This document shows positions 1 through 10,532 of a stretch of 64,000 nucleotides of DNA, piece after piece. The stretch is from the NCBI GenBank assembly GCA_963813345.1, contig CAWEYR010000022.1, forward strand, positions 62,001-126,000, given 5' to 3'. Both the position numbers and the translations under genes were made by a program. Each line of letters starts with the position of its first letter. Positions within the stretch are counted from its first letter, which is position 1. The notes under the pieces are model-generated. The model searched no databases. It saw only the letters and a list, made by a program, of their open reading frames with translations, and was not told where the DNA came from. The DNA is from CAWDDA01 sp963813345 (GTDB taxonomy: Bacteria > Acidobacteriota > Blastocatellia > RBC074).

Positions 1-1573
1 GGGCACGTAAAAATCGATGAAGCCGTCTTTGTTCAAGTCACCGGCGCCGATGCCCAGCGATTTACCTGTAGACATGAGGCCGACCGCAGACGCGATGTCC
101 TTGAACGAACCATCGCGTTGATTGCTGAAGAGCGCAAGTGGAGCGCCATAGCTGGCAACGATGAAGTCAATGTCGCGGAGATTGTTGAAGTCAGAACAGA
201 CTATGGCAGTCGTCTTCTGTTTACCGCCGCCGAGCTTTGCAGCCTCTGTAATATCCGTGAACGTTCCGTTCCCATTATTGCGGAAGAGCCGAAGACCCTG
301 ACCCGGGAAATCATCCGGAAACATTGCGCTCTCTCCACCGGGCCAGCTGCGCATATCCGCAAAGCTGCCCACCAGGAGGTCAAGATCACCGTCGTGGTCC
401 GCATCTGTCAGGGCAGCGGTCAGTGCCCACCGATCGTTTGTGGCTGGCAGACCGCTTTGAGCGGTGACATTCACAAATGTTCCATCGCCGTTGTTCCTGT
501 AAAGCTCCAGGGTCCGGTATCCAAAGACGACGACATCTGTCTTTGAATCGTTATCGAAATCACCGAGGACAGTGCCGCAGGGCATTTCGCCTGACGTGAT
601 CTTTGATTGGGCAGTCACATCGGAAAAACGATTTCCGTCATTTTGAAGCACTCGAACAATTGGCTTACCCGCATCGTCAACTCCGGTTACGATCAGGTCG
701 AGGCGATCATCTCCGTTAACGTCACCCATGCTAATGCTCGAGCTGAATGCGGAGATCATCTCGCGTCGCGTTATCTCGCGATCGAAATCTGCTCGAGTAA
801 TGCGGCGGCCGAGTACAGAGCTCGCGCGTTGTACCTTGAGCTTTGACGATGGCGTGGGGTCCTGTTCTACAAAACGTATGGGAGCTGCTTCGGGAGATAC
901 GAGCTCAGGCTCGGCGCCCGGAGCTCGTCACGGCTTCCGCGTAGCGACCCTGCTCGCCGTAGTTCAGCCCGAGAGTCGTAGCGTATCCAGTAGCTCGCAG
1001 CTTCTGAAACAGATCGAGCATCTCCCGGCCCTCTTTGGTCTTGCCTGAGCGGTTGTAGGCTTGCGCCAGGCTGTAGGCCGCCGTTGCATTGTAGGATTCG
1101 GCGTCAAGTGCGCGCTTGAACGCTTCGATGGCGCGGTCGTATTGCTGTAGCTGCGAGTACACCTGTCCGATCTGGATGTTGCTGATAGGCTCACCGGAAT
1201 CACTTTCAAGAATCTTCGTGAATGCCTTGAGTGATTCCTGGTATTCACGTTCCTTCTTGAGAGTCGCACCGAGCACATAGTTTGCGTGCGGGCTTGAAGG
1301 CGCAATTCTGAGCGCTTCTCGCGCCTCGGCAAGAGCGTTTCGCGAATCATTGAGGAAATAATAAGCAAGGGCGAGATTGATTCTTGCAGTTACAAAGCCG
1401 GGATCGGTTGCAATGATCTTCTTGAATTCACGCGCCGCGTCTTCGTGCTTGAACTGCTCCATGAGCGCGACGCCGATGTTGTTCAAGCGATAAAGTCCCT
1501 CGCGCTTCTCGCGTGCGTCGGTTTGCGGAAGAAGAATCAGGAGAAGAAGAGCAATAAACAGTGCGTTTCTCAT
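1..1573 (-). CDS. TPR plus FG-GAP repeat protein, frameshifted, 3' end beyond window
   Basis: The first ~215 codons give a signal-peptide-like N-terminus (LFIALLLLILLPQ) and several TPR repeats. That frame stops at 905, but removing one base from the C run at 917-919 joins it in frame to about 300 further codons that run off the left edge. Those carry calcium-loop-like FG-GAP/VCBS repeats (GDVNGDDRLD, GDFDNDSKTD, TDADHDGDLD, GDLNKDGFID). TPR followed by FG-GAP and a terminal ASPIC/UnbV domain is a common acidobacterial secreted or surface architecture; the last domain would lie outside the window. The function is unknown, with ligand binding on an integrin-like beta-propeller as the family expectation. 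Two separate genes is the alternative, but the FG-GAP frame has no start of its own. Confidence 0.75.
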
Positions 1574-1603
1574 AATACGCTCAAGACGAGTTCAAAGGAT
1601 GGA

Positions 1604-1790
1604 GTTCAAAGAAGTCAACGGCCATGAGAAATAGAAGAATAAACACGGAACACACAGAGACACGAAGGACACGGAAGGACACGGAAGGAAACTTTGATTC
1701 TCTAAGGTTTCTGTCCGTGTTTCTTGCGTGTCCTTTTCGCGTGTTCCGTGTTTATTCTGCTATTTCTCATGCGCGTTGACTTCTTTGAAC
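1604..1790. repeat. Large inverted repeat of the CACGGAA type
   Basis: A 17-base perfect outer arm (1604-1620) pairs with 1774-1790, and imperfect pairing continues inward through runs of CACGGAA-like units. It sits between the start of the TPR gene and the end of lepB. As RNA it would form a very long hairpin. A related degenerate run without a second arm lies at 46443-46480. Confidence 0.85.
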
Positions 1791-1795
1791 TCTGC

Positions 1796-2608
1796 TCACT
1801 TGATTGCCGTACCAGTCCGGCTCCATTTCGTCTTGAGGAACAGGTCCACGGGGAAGAATCCTGTCCCTTCTTTTTCCGGGTTTCTCGGATTGTACGACCA
1901 GTGCACGTACAATGCGCGCGCGATGACGTTATCGCGTGGAACAAAGCCCCAGTAACGGCTGTCAAGACTGTTGTTTCTGCTGTCACCCATCACGAAATAG
2001 CTTTGCGGAGGGACGATCGCCGGCTCGCTGACCGCATACTGCAGGCGGCTTGAATCGAACGCCTCGCGCGCGCTCGTCTCGCCGCGATCCTCGTAGTAGA
2101 CCTTGTATTTTGCCCCTGGCGGAGCCGGTTCTGTTCTGACTTCAGGAAGAGCCGAATGGTCTTCGTACCCTGCGACCTTAACGAGCACGTGCTGCTCTGG
2201 AATCAACTGATCGTTTACATATACTTCCCGCCCACGCACATGCACTTTGTCACCGGGAAGACCGATGACGCGCTTAACATAGTTTGTTTTCGGGTCACTA
2301 GGCAGCTTGAATACGATGACGTCGGCGCGGCGGATCTCGCGCGTCGGTAACAGCCAGCGCAACCATTTCGTCGGACTACCGAAGACAAATTTGTTAACGA
2401 ACAGGTTGTCACCAATGTTGATGGTGTTCTGCATGGATCCGGTCGGTACCTGAACGGCCTGCGCTATGAAGGTCATAAGAAACAGAGCCATAACTACCGT
2501 GATCAGACCTTGCTCAACGAAGTCGCGTATCCCTGACTTCGGCGGCCCAAGCTGAACTGCCGTTACCTTCGGTTCCTCCACACGACGTTTCTTATTCTTT
2601 GTTTCCAT
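1796..2608 (-). CDS. lepB: Signal peptidase I
   Basis: The 270-residue protein cleaves signal peptides of exported proteins at the outer face of the inner membrane. One N-terminal membrane segment (residues ~34-52) is followed by the catalytic serine in VPTGSMQNT (Ser58) and the general-base lysine in NYVKRVIGLPGD (Lys112). The C-terminal GDSRNNSLDSRYWG box is present. Length and motif order fit the S26A family. It lies 16 bases downstream of the asnB stop in the same direction, so it may share its transcript. The charged, lysine-rich cytosolic N-terminus is ordinary. Confidence 0.96.
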   Translation of the reverse strand: METKNKKRRVEEPKVTAVQLGPPKSGIRDFVEQGLITVVMALFLMTFIAQAVQVPTGSMQNTINIGDNLFVNKFVFGSPTKWLRWLLPTREIRRADVIVFKLPSDPKTNYVKRVIGLPGDKVHVRGREVYVNDQLIPEQHVLVKVAGYEDHSALPEVRTEPAPPGAKYKVYYEDRGETSAREAFDSSRLQYAVSEPAIVPPQSYFVMGDSRNNSLDSRYWGFVPRDNVIARALYVHWSYNPRNPEKEGTGFFPVDLFLKTKWSRTGTAIK

Positions 2609-2624
2609 CTGATTAGGTGCGGTA

Positions 2625-4533
2625 CTACATGTCGGCTTTTGTTGGCGCAGAGAACATCTCGAACATCAAAAGTGTCCACAGTAGTTTGCGATTGTCTGCG
2701 TAGCCCGACTCGTGGTCACCCATCAACTGTTGCACATATGCTACGTTGAAAAGTCCGTGGCGCTTCAACCGATCGGGAGAAAGAACATCATGCACCGCGT
2801 TCCTCAACTCGCCTTTGAGCCACCTCCCCACCGGCATTCCGAACCCTTTCTTCTTTCGTCCAATGATCCTTCTGGGGAGTCTCGGTCGCATTGCCTCTCT
2901 CAGAATATACTTCGTCGTCAAACCTTTCAGCTTCAGATTGACTGGCAATCGCGCAACGAATTCGACAAACGTATGATCGAGAAACGGAGCTCGAACCTCG
3001 AGTGAAGCGGCCATACTTGCCCGATCCACCTTAACCAGAACTCCTTCGGATAAGTAGTGCGTCGCATCGAGTCGCATTAAGCCCTCAATGAAGTGCTCAC
3101 CGTTCACGCCGTTGCCTGTATCAAACTCACGTACTTCCTCGTACACTTCCTCGTCCGGACACATCTCAAGCAGGTCGGGCGTTGAGCAGGCGCTGCTGCT
3201 GCTCGGGATCGAAAGACCCCATCCAGACTGTGTGCCGCATCCCGGTCTTCAGCATCGCGCCGCGAACAAAGCGCTTGGCGCGGAAGTCAAACGAAAGATT
3301 GGAAAGTGAAACCGGCAACCGCTCGACCATCGGCTCAATCATTCTCTCGCGCACGGCCAACGGAAGCGCTCGATAGTAATTAGCCATCTCGTGCGCGACG
3401 TAGGTCGGGTAACCTGCGAAGAGTTCATCACCGCCGTCACCTCCGAGCGCAACCTTGACGTGCTCTCGCGCAAACTTCGACAGCAGATAGGTCGGAATAA
3501 ACGATCCATCACCGAGCGGTTCGTCAAGCAACCGGGGTATCTCTTCGAAGACTGAAAGCAGTTCCTTTTCAGTCAGGGTTTTTTCGTGATGGTCAGTGCG
3601 CAGATACCGGGCAACTTCACCTGCATATGACGATTCATCAAACGACCGGTCTTCGAAGCCGATTGAAAAGGTCTTTACGCGCTCATCGGCTACCTCTTTC
3701 GCAAGCGCAGCAACTGAGCTCGAATCTACTCCACCTGAGAGCAAGACACCTAAAGGCACATCCGAAACGAGCCTTGACCGCACAGCTTCGCCCAGGCGGT
3801 AGTCAATCTCTTCCGCGATTTCGTCTGGCTTCGCTCTCAGTTTTGGAACTGAATAGTTGAGGGTCCAATACCGTTCGCTTCGCCAGGATTTGCCTCTCTC
3901 CCACACAAGACGATGCGCCGGAGGGAGTTTCCATACTCCTGCAACGATCGAGTAGGGTGAAGGTACAAATTCGTAGGAGAGGTACTTTCTAAGCGCGAGC
4001 GCATCGATCTGCCGTTCGACCTTTGGATGCACGAGCAGCGCCTTGAGCTCAGAGGCGAAGACAAATCCTTTGTCAGGCAAATCTGAAAAATAGAGCGGCT
4101 TTTCCCCCATCCTGTCTCGAGCGAGGAGCAGCCGCTGTTGTCCTTCATCCCACAAGGCAAACGCGAACATTCCGTTCAGGTGGTCAACCAGATCGTCTCC
4201 CACTTCCTCATATAGATGAACGATTACCTCGGTATCAGAATGCGTTTTGAATTCGTGGCCGCGCCCGATCAGGTCTTCTCGAAGTGCTCGGAAATTGTAG
4301 ATCTCACCGTTGAAGACTACCCAGATAGAGCCGTCTTCATTGCAAATTGGCTGGTGGCCCCCAGCGACGTCGATGATGGAAAGACGGCGCATCCCGAGGA
4401 CTACAGGACCGCGATAAAAAAAACCTTCGTCATCAGGACCTCGATGAGTGAGCGCGGCGGCCATGGCCCGTGCCGTCCGCTTATCGGCGGGTTGCTCACG
4501 ATACCCCTGAATGATCCCTAGAATGCCACACAT
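2625..4533 (-). CDS. asnB: Asparagine synthetase, glutamine-hydrolysing, frameshifted
   Basis: This makes asparagine, or amidates a sugar or peptide, from glutamine and ATP. The N-terminal class II amidotransferase starts MCGILG, so Cys2 is the nucleophile. The synthetase domain has the PP-loop LLSGGVDSSS (residues ~265-274). The frame is broken at the G run 3177-3179: dropping one base joins RLLNA to DLLEMCPDEE and gives about 635 residues, the family length. The stop codon lies inside a short palindromic repeat motif at 2611-2635. Its place beside a glycosyltransferase and a methyltransferase suggests the polysaccharide-linked subgroup of AsnB rather than bulk asparagine supply; that is inference. 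Confidence 0.88.
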
Positions 4534-4553
4534 CTGACGATCTATTTACGGCG

Positions 4554-5590
4554 CTATGATCCGAGAGACGCTGCCTCTTCTTCGCTGAAATTTAAGGTCC
4601 TGCGGATGGTGTAAACCGGCTTATCCTGAGATTCATGATATGTACGCACACTGATCTCAGCCAGCAGACCCATGAGGAAAAACTGAATGCCAAGTGCAAA
4701 AAGAACGAGAGCGACCACTGGAAGCGGCGTCTGAATGAAATCTGCGTGACCCGGCCACGACAGGTATTTCATCGAGAATGCAAGAAGACCCGCCATTGAA
4801 GATACAACAAACGAAACAGGCCAGCGCTTCCAAAGATGTAAAGAGGCTTGGTCAGGTAGCCGGCCATGAACTTGATTGTCACAAGGTCGAAAATCACTTT
4901 GATCGTGCGTGAGATTCCATATTTTGACTCACCCGATGTGCGAGGATGGTGCGCCACAGGTATTTCGGTAACCTTGCCCCCCATCCAGGCGGCATAGATC
5001 GGAATGAAACGGTGCATTTCACCGTAAAGATTGACACCCTTCAAGACCTCGCGACGGTAGGCTTTCAGCGAACAGCCGTAATCGTGGAGTTTGACACCGC
5101 CAATACGAGAGACAAGCCAGTTGGCGATCTTTGATGGCAACGTGCGCGTCAGCGTGCGATCCTTGCGATCGACTCGCCAGCCCGATACCACATCGAAACC
5201 TTCCTCAAGCTTCTCGAGGAGCCTTCCAATGTCAGCCGGATCGTTCTGCAGGTCCGCGTCCATCGGAATCAGTATCTCGCCTCGAGAGGCGCGGATCCCG
5301 GCAGCCATCGCCGCTGTCTGCCCATAGTTCCGGCGGAAAGAAATAACCCGCGCGCGCGCATCTGCGGCGGCAATCCTGGAAAGCAACTGCAGGCTCCTGT
5401 CTGTGCTTCCGTCATCGACGTAGATCACTTCAAAACCAAGCGCGAGCGGCTCGACTGTTTCAATGATCCGCGAATGCAGACGTTCGATGTTGCCTTCTTC
5501 GTTGAAAACAGGAAGGAAGATCGAGACGAGCGGAGGCGCTTTCCGGCCGGAAACCATTTCTCCCGTCTCTCTAAAGCTGACCTGACTCAT
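4554..5590 (-). CDS. Family 2 glycosyltransferase, DPM1/ArnC type, frameshifted
   Basis: The enzyme would transfer a sugar from a nucleotide donor to polyprenyl phosphate at the cytoplasmic face. The GT2 core is clear: VSIFLPVFNEEGNIERL near residue 25, the DDGSTD motif near 62 and DADLQNDP near 112. The core frame ends at 4769, while the next frame (stop 4554) supplies two membrane helices and the cytosolic tail typical of the C-terminus. A one-base shift near 4830 joins them into about 345 residues. The start overlaps the upstream methyltransferase stop as ATGA. It is separated from asnB by only 20 bases, so the three genes look like one transcript. Confidence 0.85.
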
Positions 5591-6567
5591 AGATTTGAGG
5601 AAACGACACCGAACCCCCGCCAGCTATTGCGATTGTGCCAGGAGATTTCAACGTCCTGCGCCCTCACTTCCCGGTACCACTCAGCAAACTCTTCACGGCT
5701 GATGTAGAACGCAATCGGCGCCGTCAGATGATCGTGCACAATGTTATGAATTTCGCGAAAGGGAAACGCGGATATGTATCCCAGATAGTCAGCATAGAAG
5801 AGCCGGCGCCCGATAGCTCGCCCACGCGTTGGAGCATAGACTAGTTTGAGCACTGCATAAAGGATTGCTGAAGGGACATAAGAAAGATGATAGAGCGCCC
5901 TGAATGGCAGTTTCGATGTGAAACGCTCGCGGACCGGGTTGATGATATGCACTATCCATCCGTTGTTCTCGCGGCCGTAGACCCACGCTGAGACGGCGCC
6001 GCCCGGCAAAAGCCGCTTTGCCAGCGCGATGAAGCCGGCGTGGGGATCCGAAAGGTGATGGAGCACCCCGACCGAAAATGCATAATCAAACGATCGCTTA
6101 ACAGGAAGATTGAGAATGTCGGCCTGAATGATATGAACATTTTCAAGGTCGCGTGTATTGCGCCGAGCCGCGTCGACCGCATCGCTGAAGTCGACACCGA
6201 CGACCGCACGGGCTCCCCACGAGGCTATCAGTCGCGTGTGCCGCCCCTTGCCGCAACCAGCCTCAAGTACAACTTTGTCGCGGAAAAATTCAGGCGTTAC
6301 CGGATATATCCAGTCGAGGAACTGCCGTGTGTGGTAGTTCTCATCGACCTGATCGAATTCGAGCCACTGCGCGCCGAAGTTTTCTGCAGTAGCAGTTGAC
6401 GTTTCGACGAAACGAGGAATGCCCCCGCGAATCGGGAACTGCGCGCTACAGTTCTCGCAAACGATTGTGCCCGTTTCGACGTCCTCTTGGGTATTTTGCT
6501 CACGCCCCAATCTCAGGGTTCCCCGGCATGCCGGGCATTCGAGAATCTCGAGGAGGGTATCTCTCAT
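5587..6567 (-). CDS. SAM-dependent methyltransferase with Trm112-like zinc ribbon
   Basis: The 326-residue protein begins with a Trm112-like segment holding two cysteine pairs (CPAC at ~11, CENC at ~38). A class I methyltransferase fold follows, with motif I VVLEAGCGKGRHT near residue 100 and an acidic motif II (VVGVDFS). The substrate is not visible. Being first in a transcript with a polyprenyl-type glycosyltransferase and asnB, it may modify a surface glycan or its lipid carrier. It faces away from trmFO, and a 64-base gap with a palindromic repeat separates the two starts. Confidence 0.85.
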   Translation of the reverse strand: MRDTLLEILECPACRGTLRLGREQNTQEDVETGTIVCENCSAQFPIRGGIPRFVETSTATAENFGAQWLEFDQVDENYHTRQFLDWIYPVTPEFFRDKVVLEAGCGKGRHTRLIASWGARAVVGVDFSDAVDAARRNTRDLENVHIIQADILNLPVKRSFDYAFSVGVLHHLSDPHAGFIALAKRLLPGGAVSAWVYGRENNGWIVHIINPVRERFTSKLPFRALYHLSYVPSAILYAVLKLVYAPTRGRAIGRRLFYADYLGYISAFPFREIHNIVHDHLTAPIAFYISREEFAEWYREVRAQDVEISWHNRNSWRGFGVVSSNL

Positions 6568-6585
6568 ACGCTTTAGATTCTAAAA

Positions 6586-6614
6586 GATTCCGCCTGAAGG
6601 CGGTACTACATGCC
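6586..6614. repeat. Short palindromic repeat (CCGCCTGAAGGCGG type)
   Basis: A self-complementary core CCGCCTGAAGGCGG is followed by the constant flank TACTACATGCC. The same unit occurs at 2611-2635, 9061-9090, 11761-11790, 24288-24366, 51183-51258, 54817-54846 and 56222-56243. Here it lies in the divergent gap between the methyltransferase and trmFO. Confidence 0.85.
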
Positions 6615-6631
6615 GTGGTATCATCTTTTCC

Positions 6632-7987
6632 GTGCAAAAAGTAAAAATCATTGGTGGTGGACTGGCCGGTTCGGAGGCTGCATGGCAGCTTGCGCGCCGC
6701 GGTCTCGCCGTACAGCTGTATGAGATGCGTCCGTCACGCTCGACAGGCGCTCACCGGACTGGGAATCTGGCCGAGCTTGTCTGCAGCAATTCGCTCAAGT
6801 CTGATGAATTTGGAACGGCGCCTCGACTGCTCAAGGATGAGCTTCGCGCCGGCGGGTCATTGCTGGTCACGATAGCGGAAAGTGTCTCAGTACCTGCGGG
6901 CGGAGCGCTTGCTGTTGATCGTGAGCTCTTCGCCGCTCGGGTGACCGAGCAGCTCGAGACTCATCCGCTGATTGAGATCGTCCGCGAAGAAGCGTCGCAC
7001 ATCGATCCGGAAGAGATTACCGTCATCTCGGCTGGCCCGCTCGCATCAAGCGCTCTTTCGTCCGAGATCGCAAAGCTCACAGGCGAGGATGGACTCTATT
7101 TTTACGATGCGATTTCGCCCGTCGTCGACGGCGAGACGATCGATTTCAACCGGGCTTTCAAGGCGGCTCGTTATGGCAAGGGCGGTGATGACTATGTGAA
7201 CTGCCCAATGGATCGGGAAGAATATGACAGGTTTTACGATGCACTTCTGTCGGCCGAAACGGTCAAGCCGCACGAAGGCGTCGATGAGGCAGAGAAGTAC
7301 TTCGAGGGATGTCTTCCAATCGAAGAGATCGCGCGTCGCGGCAGAGATACACTCCGATTCGGACCGATGAAACCGGTCGGTCTGTCGGATCCGCGGACGG
7401 GCCGCGAACCGTATGCCGCAGTGCAGCTCCGGCTCGAAAACCTGATGGCAGATGCGTACAACATGGTCGGATTCCAATGTCATCTCAAGTATGGCGAGCA
7501 GAAGCGGGTATTGCAGTTGATCCCGGGACTCGAGCAGGCTGAGTTTGTGCGTTTCGGACAAATGCATCGGAATACTTACATTTGTTCGCCGCGCGTGCTT
7601 CGCGAAACTCTCCAGATGAAGCGTCACCCTCGTGTCCTGTTCGCCGGGCAGATTTCGGGAATCGAAGGTTATACTGAAGCGATGGCTACGGGAATGATAG
7701 CGGGAATGAACGCCGCACGCCTGGCGACTGGCCTCGAGCCGGTTGCTCCGCCGCGCGCGTCAGCTGTGGGCTCGCTCGTCTTTTACCTGGCGAATGCCGA
7801 GCCGAAGCGATTTCAGCCTGCCAACACCACGTTTGCATTGCTCCCGCCGCTCGATGCGGAGTTGAGGCGTTCGGTCAAGAGAAAAGCCGATCGTCATCGC
7901 ATCCAAGTCGAGCAGGGCCTGACGGCCTTCAGGTCCTGGCTGGCGGCAGAGGACAATGCTGTTGTGTCCGCGCGGAGTGCCATCTGA
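6632..7987 (+). CDS. trmFO: tRNA m5U54 methyltransferase, folate/FAD-dependent
   Basis: TrmFO methylates U54 in the T-loop of tRNA using methylenetetrahydrofolate and FAD. The 451 residues open with the dinucleotide-binding motif KIIGGGLAGSEAAWQLARRG and contain the family blocks ELVCSNSLKSDE (residues ~49-60) and GQISGIEGYTEAMATG (~335-350). The length is standard. The start is GTG at 6632; no better in-frame start lies near. It is the first plus-strand gene of the window and stands alone, 14 bases before the VWA gene. Confidence 0.97.
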   Translation: MQKVKIIGGGLAGSEAAWQLARRGLAVQLYEMRPSRSTGAHRTGNLAELVCSNSLKSDEFGTAPRLLKDELRAGGSLLVTIAESVSVPAGGALAVDRELFAARVTEQLETHPLIEIVREEASHIDPEEITVISAGPLASSALSSEIAKLTGEDGLYFYDAISPVVDGETIDFNRAFKAARYGKGGDDYVNCPMDREEYDRFYDALLSAETVKPHEGVDEAEKYFEGCLPIEEIARRGRDTLRFGPMKPVGLSDPRTGREPYAAVQLRLENLMADAYNMVGFQCHLKYGEQKRVLQLIPGLEQAEFVRFGQMHRNTYICSPRVLRETLQMKRHPRVLFAGQISGIEGYTEAMATGMIAGMNAARLATGLEPVAPPRASAVGSLVFYLANAEPKRFQPANTTFALLPPLDAELRRSVKRKADRHRIQVEQGLTAFRSWLAAEDNAVVSARSAI

Positions 7988-8001
7988 TAATAGTAACGAT
8001 A

Positions 8002-9057
8002 ATGAAGATGATGAACGTTTTTCGTGGCGTGGCAGTGTTTGCGCTTTTTGCTGCCTTGGCCTACCCGCCAGGCTCGAGCTTCGCCGGCCAGAGTGGGAGA
8101 CAGACTGAAACGAAGCCAGGTCAGAAGGTCAAACCTGTTCCCCCGCCACCGTTGCCTATTCCGAAACCGGCCGAGGTACCTGACGAGGCCGAGACTATCA
8201 AGATTTCCAGTGATCTCGTGATGGTCGTGACGACCGTCACGACGCCGGACAAGAGCGAGGTTCCGAGTCTCAAACAGGAAGACTTTGAGATTATCGAGGA
8301 TGGAATTCCACAGGACATCGTCCATTTTGCTTACGACCCGGATGTACCGCTGAGGATGATCCTACTTTTTGATACGAGTCTCTCAATTCTTTCGAGGCTC
8401 GAGTTCGAGAGGCGCGCAGCGGCCCGGTTTCTCGAACGCGTGATGCGGCCGAAAGACGAGACAGCTCTCTTTTCGTTTGGCACAGACGTTACGCTCATTC
8501 AAGGATTCACGAGCAGCGTCCCGACTCTCGTCAATGGGATGCGCCAGCTGAAGGCAAAGGGAGCCACGTCACTTTACGATGCGCTCTATCTGGCTGCGGA
8601 TTATGTGAAGCCGACCGAAGGTCGGCACGTGCTGGTCGTTGCCTCCGACGGCGGCGACACTACAAGTCGAAAGGACCTGAAGGCTGCTCTCGCGCAGGCG
8701 CAACTCGCCGATGCAGTGATATACGCCATCTGGACTGGAAGCATTTGGCCATCGGAAAACCTGAGGGACCTTGCAGCAGAACGCGCGCTCGCTGCGTTGA
8801 CGATGGAGACAGGTGGCGAAGTCTTCTATCCAAAACCGATGTCAGGCCCTGATGATCGCGAATCGGACGAGAAGACTTTGGCTGAACTTAACGATACCTT
8901 CGGACGTCTCGCTCTCCGGATACGAACGCAATACACGATCGGATTCTATTCCAAGAACGACGCGAGGGACGGAAGTTTCAGGAAGGTCAAAGTCAGAGTG
9001 AAACGCCCCGGCCTCACGGCGCTCGCTCGCTCCGGCTATTTCGCGACCAAAGACTAA
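8002..9057 (+). CDS. VWA domain protein, secreted (acidobacterial type)
   Basis: The 351-residue protein has a signal peptide (residues ~1-29), a proline-rich linker and a von Willebrand A fold. The metal-binding MIDAS is complete: DTSLS at 124-128, the threonine in GATSLYDAL and the aspartate in VASDGGD. Such proteins are numerous in acidobacteria and presumably bind partners in the periplasm or at the surface; no specific role can be read. The last 15 codons and the downstream spacer are duplicated at 11709-12007. Confidence 0.88.
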   Translation: MKMMNVFRGVAVFALFAALAYPPGSSFAGQSGRQTETKPGQKVKPVPPPPLPIPKPAEVPDEAETIKISSDLVMVVTTVTTPDKSEVPSLKQEDFEIIEDGIPQDIVHFAYDPDVPLRMILLFDTSLSILSRLEFERRAAARFLERVMRPKDETALFSFGTDVTLIQGFTSSVPTLVNGMRQLKAKGATSLYDALYLAADYVKPTEGRHVLVVASDGGDTTSRKDLKAALAQAQLADAVIYAIWTGSIWPSENLRDLAAERALAALTMETGGEVFYPKPMSGPDDRESDEKTLAELNDTFGRLALRIRTQYTIGFYSKNDARDGSFRKVKVRVKRPGLTALARSGYFATKD

Positions 9058-9284
9058 AGGGCATGTAGTACCGCCTTCAGGCGGAATCGTGAAGAGGGTG
9101 CTGAGTGCTGAGTGCTGGTGCTAAGAATTCTCACGCGGAAGCCGCGAAGACGCGAAAAAGAACAAAGTGATTCGAAAGACAGCATTTCTTTTGGTCTTTT
9201 TCGCGTCTTCGCGTCTTCGCGTGAGAATTCTTCAGCACTCAGCACCCTCCCTCTTACCTATTCCGAACCATCGAGCTTTGCTCG
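9010..9284. repeat. Direct repeat copy A: VWA 3' end, spacer and haloperoxidase tail
   Basis: This stretch aligns, by eye at roughly nine bases in ten, with 11709-12007. It holds the VWA gene's final codons, a palindromic repeat, a GTGCTGAG run and a large hairpin. Its end, 9257-9284, equals the last ten codons of the haloperoxidase gene at 11981 (RAKLDGSE then stop, minus strand), which is far too short to be functional here. The two copies flank a 2.4 kb insert. Confidence 0.85.
9124..9231. repeat. Large inverted repeat of the GCGTCTTCGCG type
   Basis: AGAATTCTCACGCG at 9124-9137 pairs perfectly with 9218-9231, and near-perfect pairing continues inward through GCGAAGACGCG units. The same element recurs, diverged, at 11826-11931. 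It would form a long RNA hairpin between convergent reading frames and could act as a bidirectional terminator. Confidence 0.85.
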
Positions 9285-9287
9285 CGC

Positions 9288-9490
9288 TCGCAGGTTCGAG
9301 CGTTGCGAGTAATCTCAAGGACTTCGGTGATGCGTTTCAAGGGGATCGGAAAACCGCTCGCGGAGATTGCGCGGGAATTGAATGTGGACGCGGTGGTCGA
9401 AGGGTCGGAACAGCGCGCCGGCGGCCGAACGAAGCAGATATTAAACTCGCCATTGGTCACTTCGAACTCGCCATTCAGCTTGATACAAGT
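9288..9490 (+). pseudogene. Decayed fragment of the kinase-TPR gene
   Basis: Bases 9288-9426 match 14969-15107 and bases 9427-9490 match 15347-15410 of the kinase gene with only a few differences. The intervening ~240 bases are missing, and the break falls at a short shared motif, GGCGGC. No open frame runs through the fragment. It is a dead remnant, useful only as evidence of a past duplication. Confidence 0.9.
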
Positions 9491-9546
9491 GTCCAGGCAG
9501 TCAATCGGAGTGGCTACTTGTTCTATGAGGACGAGTAGAGTGCGTC

Positions 9547-10532
9547 ATGCAACAGCGCGAGATCGGTCGGCGTGAACTTCTCGCCGGCGCAGTGGGCGTG
9601 GCTGCGACGGCGCTCCGGCCCTGGTCGACCTCTGCGCAGGGCTCAAAGACGAGATTGATTCTCCTTGGCACCGGGGAGGATACGCGGCCCCGAGAACTCA
9701 GTGCTGCCTGGCGCAAGTAGTTCTCGTTGAGAATGCCGCGTACGTCGTTGACTGTGGTGATGGCGTGGCTGGCCAGCTGGTGCAGGCTAATGTGGCGCTG
9801 CCGACGGTTCGACATGTCTTCCTGACGCACCAGCATTCAGATCACAACGCTGACTATGGCAACCTGATCTGGCTCGCGTGGACCGCAGGTCTGCGGACTC
9901 GAGTTGACATGTGGGGACCACCGCCGCTCAAGAGAATGACCGAGCTGTTTTTCGAGATGAACGCATATGACATCAAGACGAGAATCGCCGATGAAGGCCG
10001 CGTTCCGCTCGCTCCGCTCGTGCACGTCCATGAGCTGAATCGCGCCGGCGTGGTGATGCAGAACGAGCACGTCAAAGTCACCGGCGCGCTCGTACGGCAC
10101 CCGCCGGTCGTGCTGGTGTTCGGCTATCGCTTCGACGCGCGGGATCGATCAATCGTTATCTCAGGCGATACCGCACCATCTGACAATCTGATCGCGCTCG
10201 CTCAAGGGGCCGACGTCCTCGTTCACGACGCGCTGTACGACGCGTCAGCTGTGGATCGCCTCGTCGCAGGCGTCAGCGAACGCATCGACCCTCAAACAGA
10301 GCATCATGTACCCTACGACACAAGCGCTGAGGACGCCGGACTCGTCGCCCAGAAAGCCGGTGTCAAGACGCTGGTGCTCTCCCATCTCGTGCCTGCTGAC
10401 GATCCGGCCATCACCGACCAAATGTGGATTGATGCAGCACGCACTCACGTTTCACGTGGTTCTATTGGAGCCAGAGACATTACGAAATCTATCCGCGCGG
10501 CCCGAACGCCTCCGCGAGTTGATTGCAGGTAG
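9547..10532 (+). CDS. MBL-fold metal-dependent hydrolase, Tat-exported, frameshifted, altered C-terminus
   Basis: The N-terminus QQREIGRRELLAGAVG has the twin-arginine pattern RRELL, so export in folded form is likely. The first frame stops at 9718-9720. Adding one G to the run at 9673-9676 yields LGTGGGYAAP and continues into the long downstream frame with VVDCGDG and HQHSDHNAD, the HxHxDH metal site of the metallo-beta-lactamase fold. Later metal ligands are visible (ISGDTAPSDN, VHDALYD, VLSHLVPADD). Overall it resembles tRNase Z-like or arylsulfatase-like hydrolases. The final ~25 residues after DAARTH do not look like family sequence, because the reading frame crosses a junction into an unrelated ATPase gene near 10455. 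Confidence 0.75.
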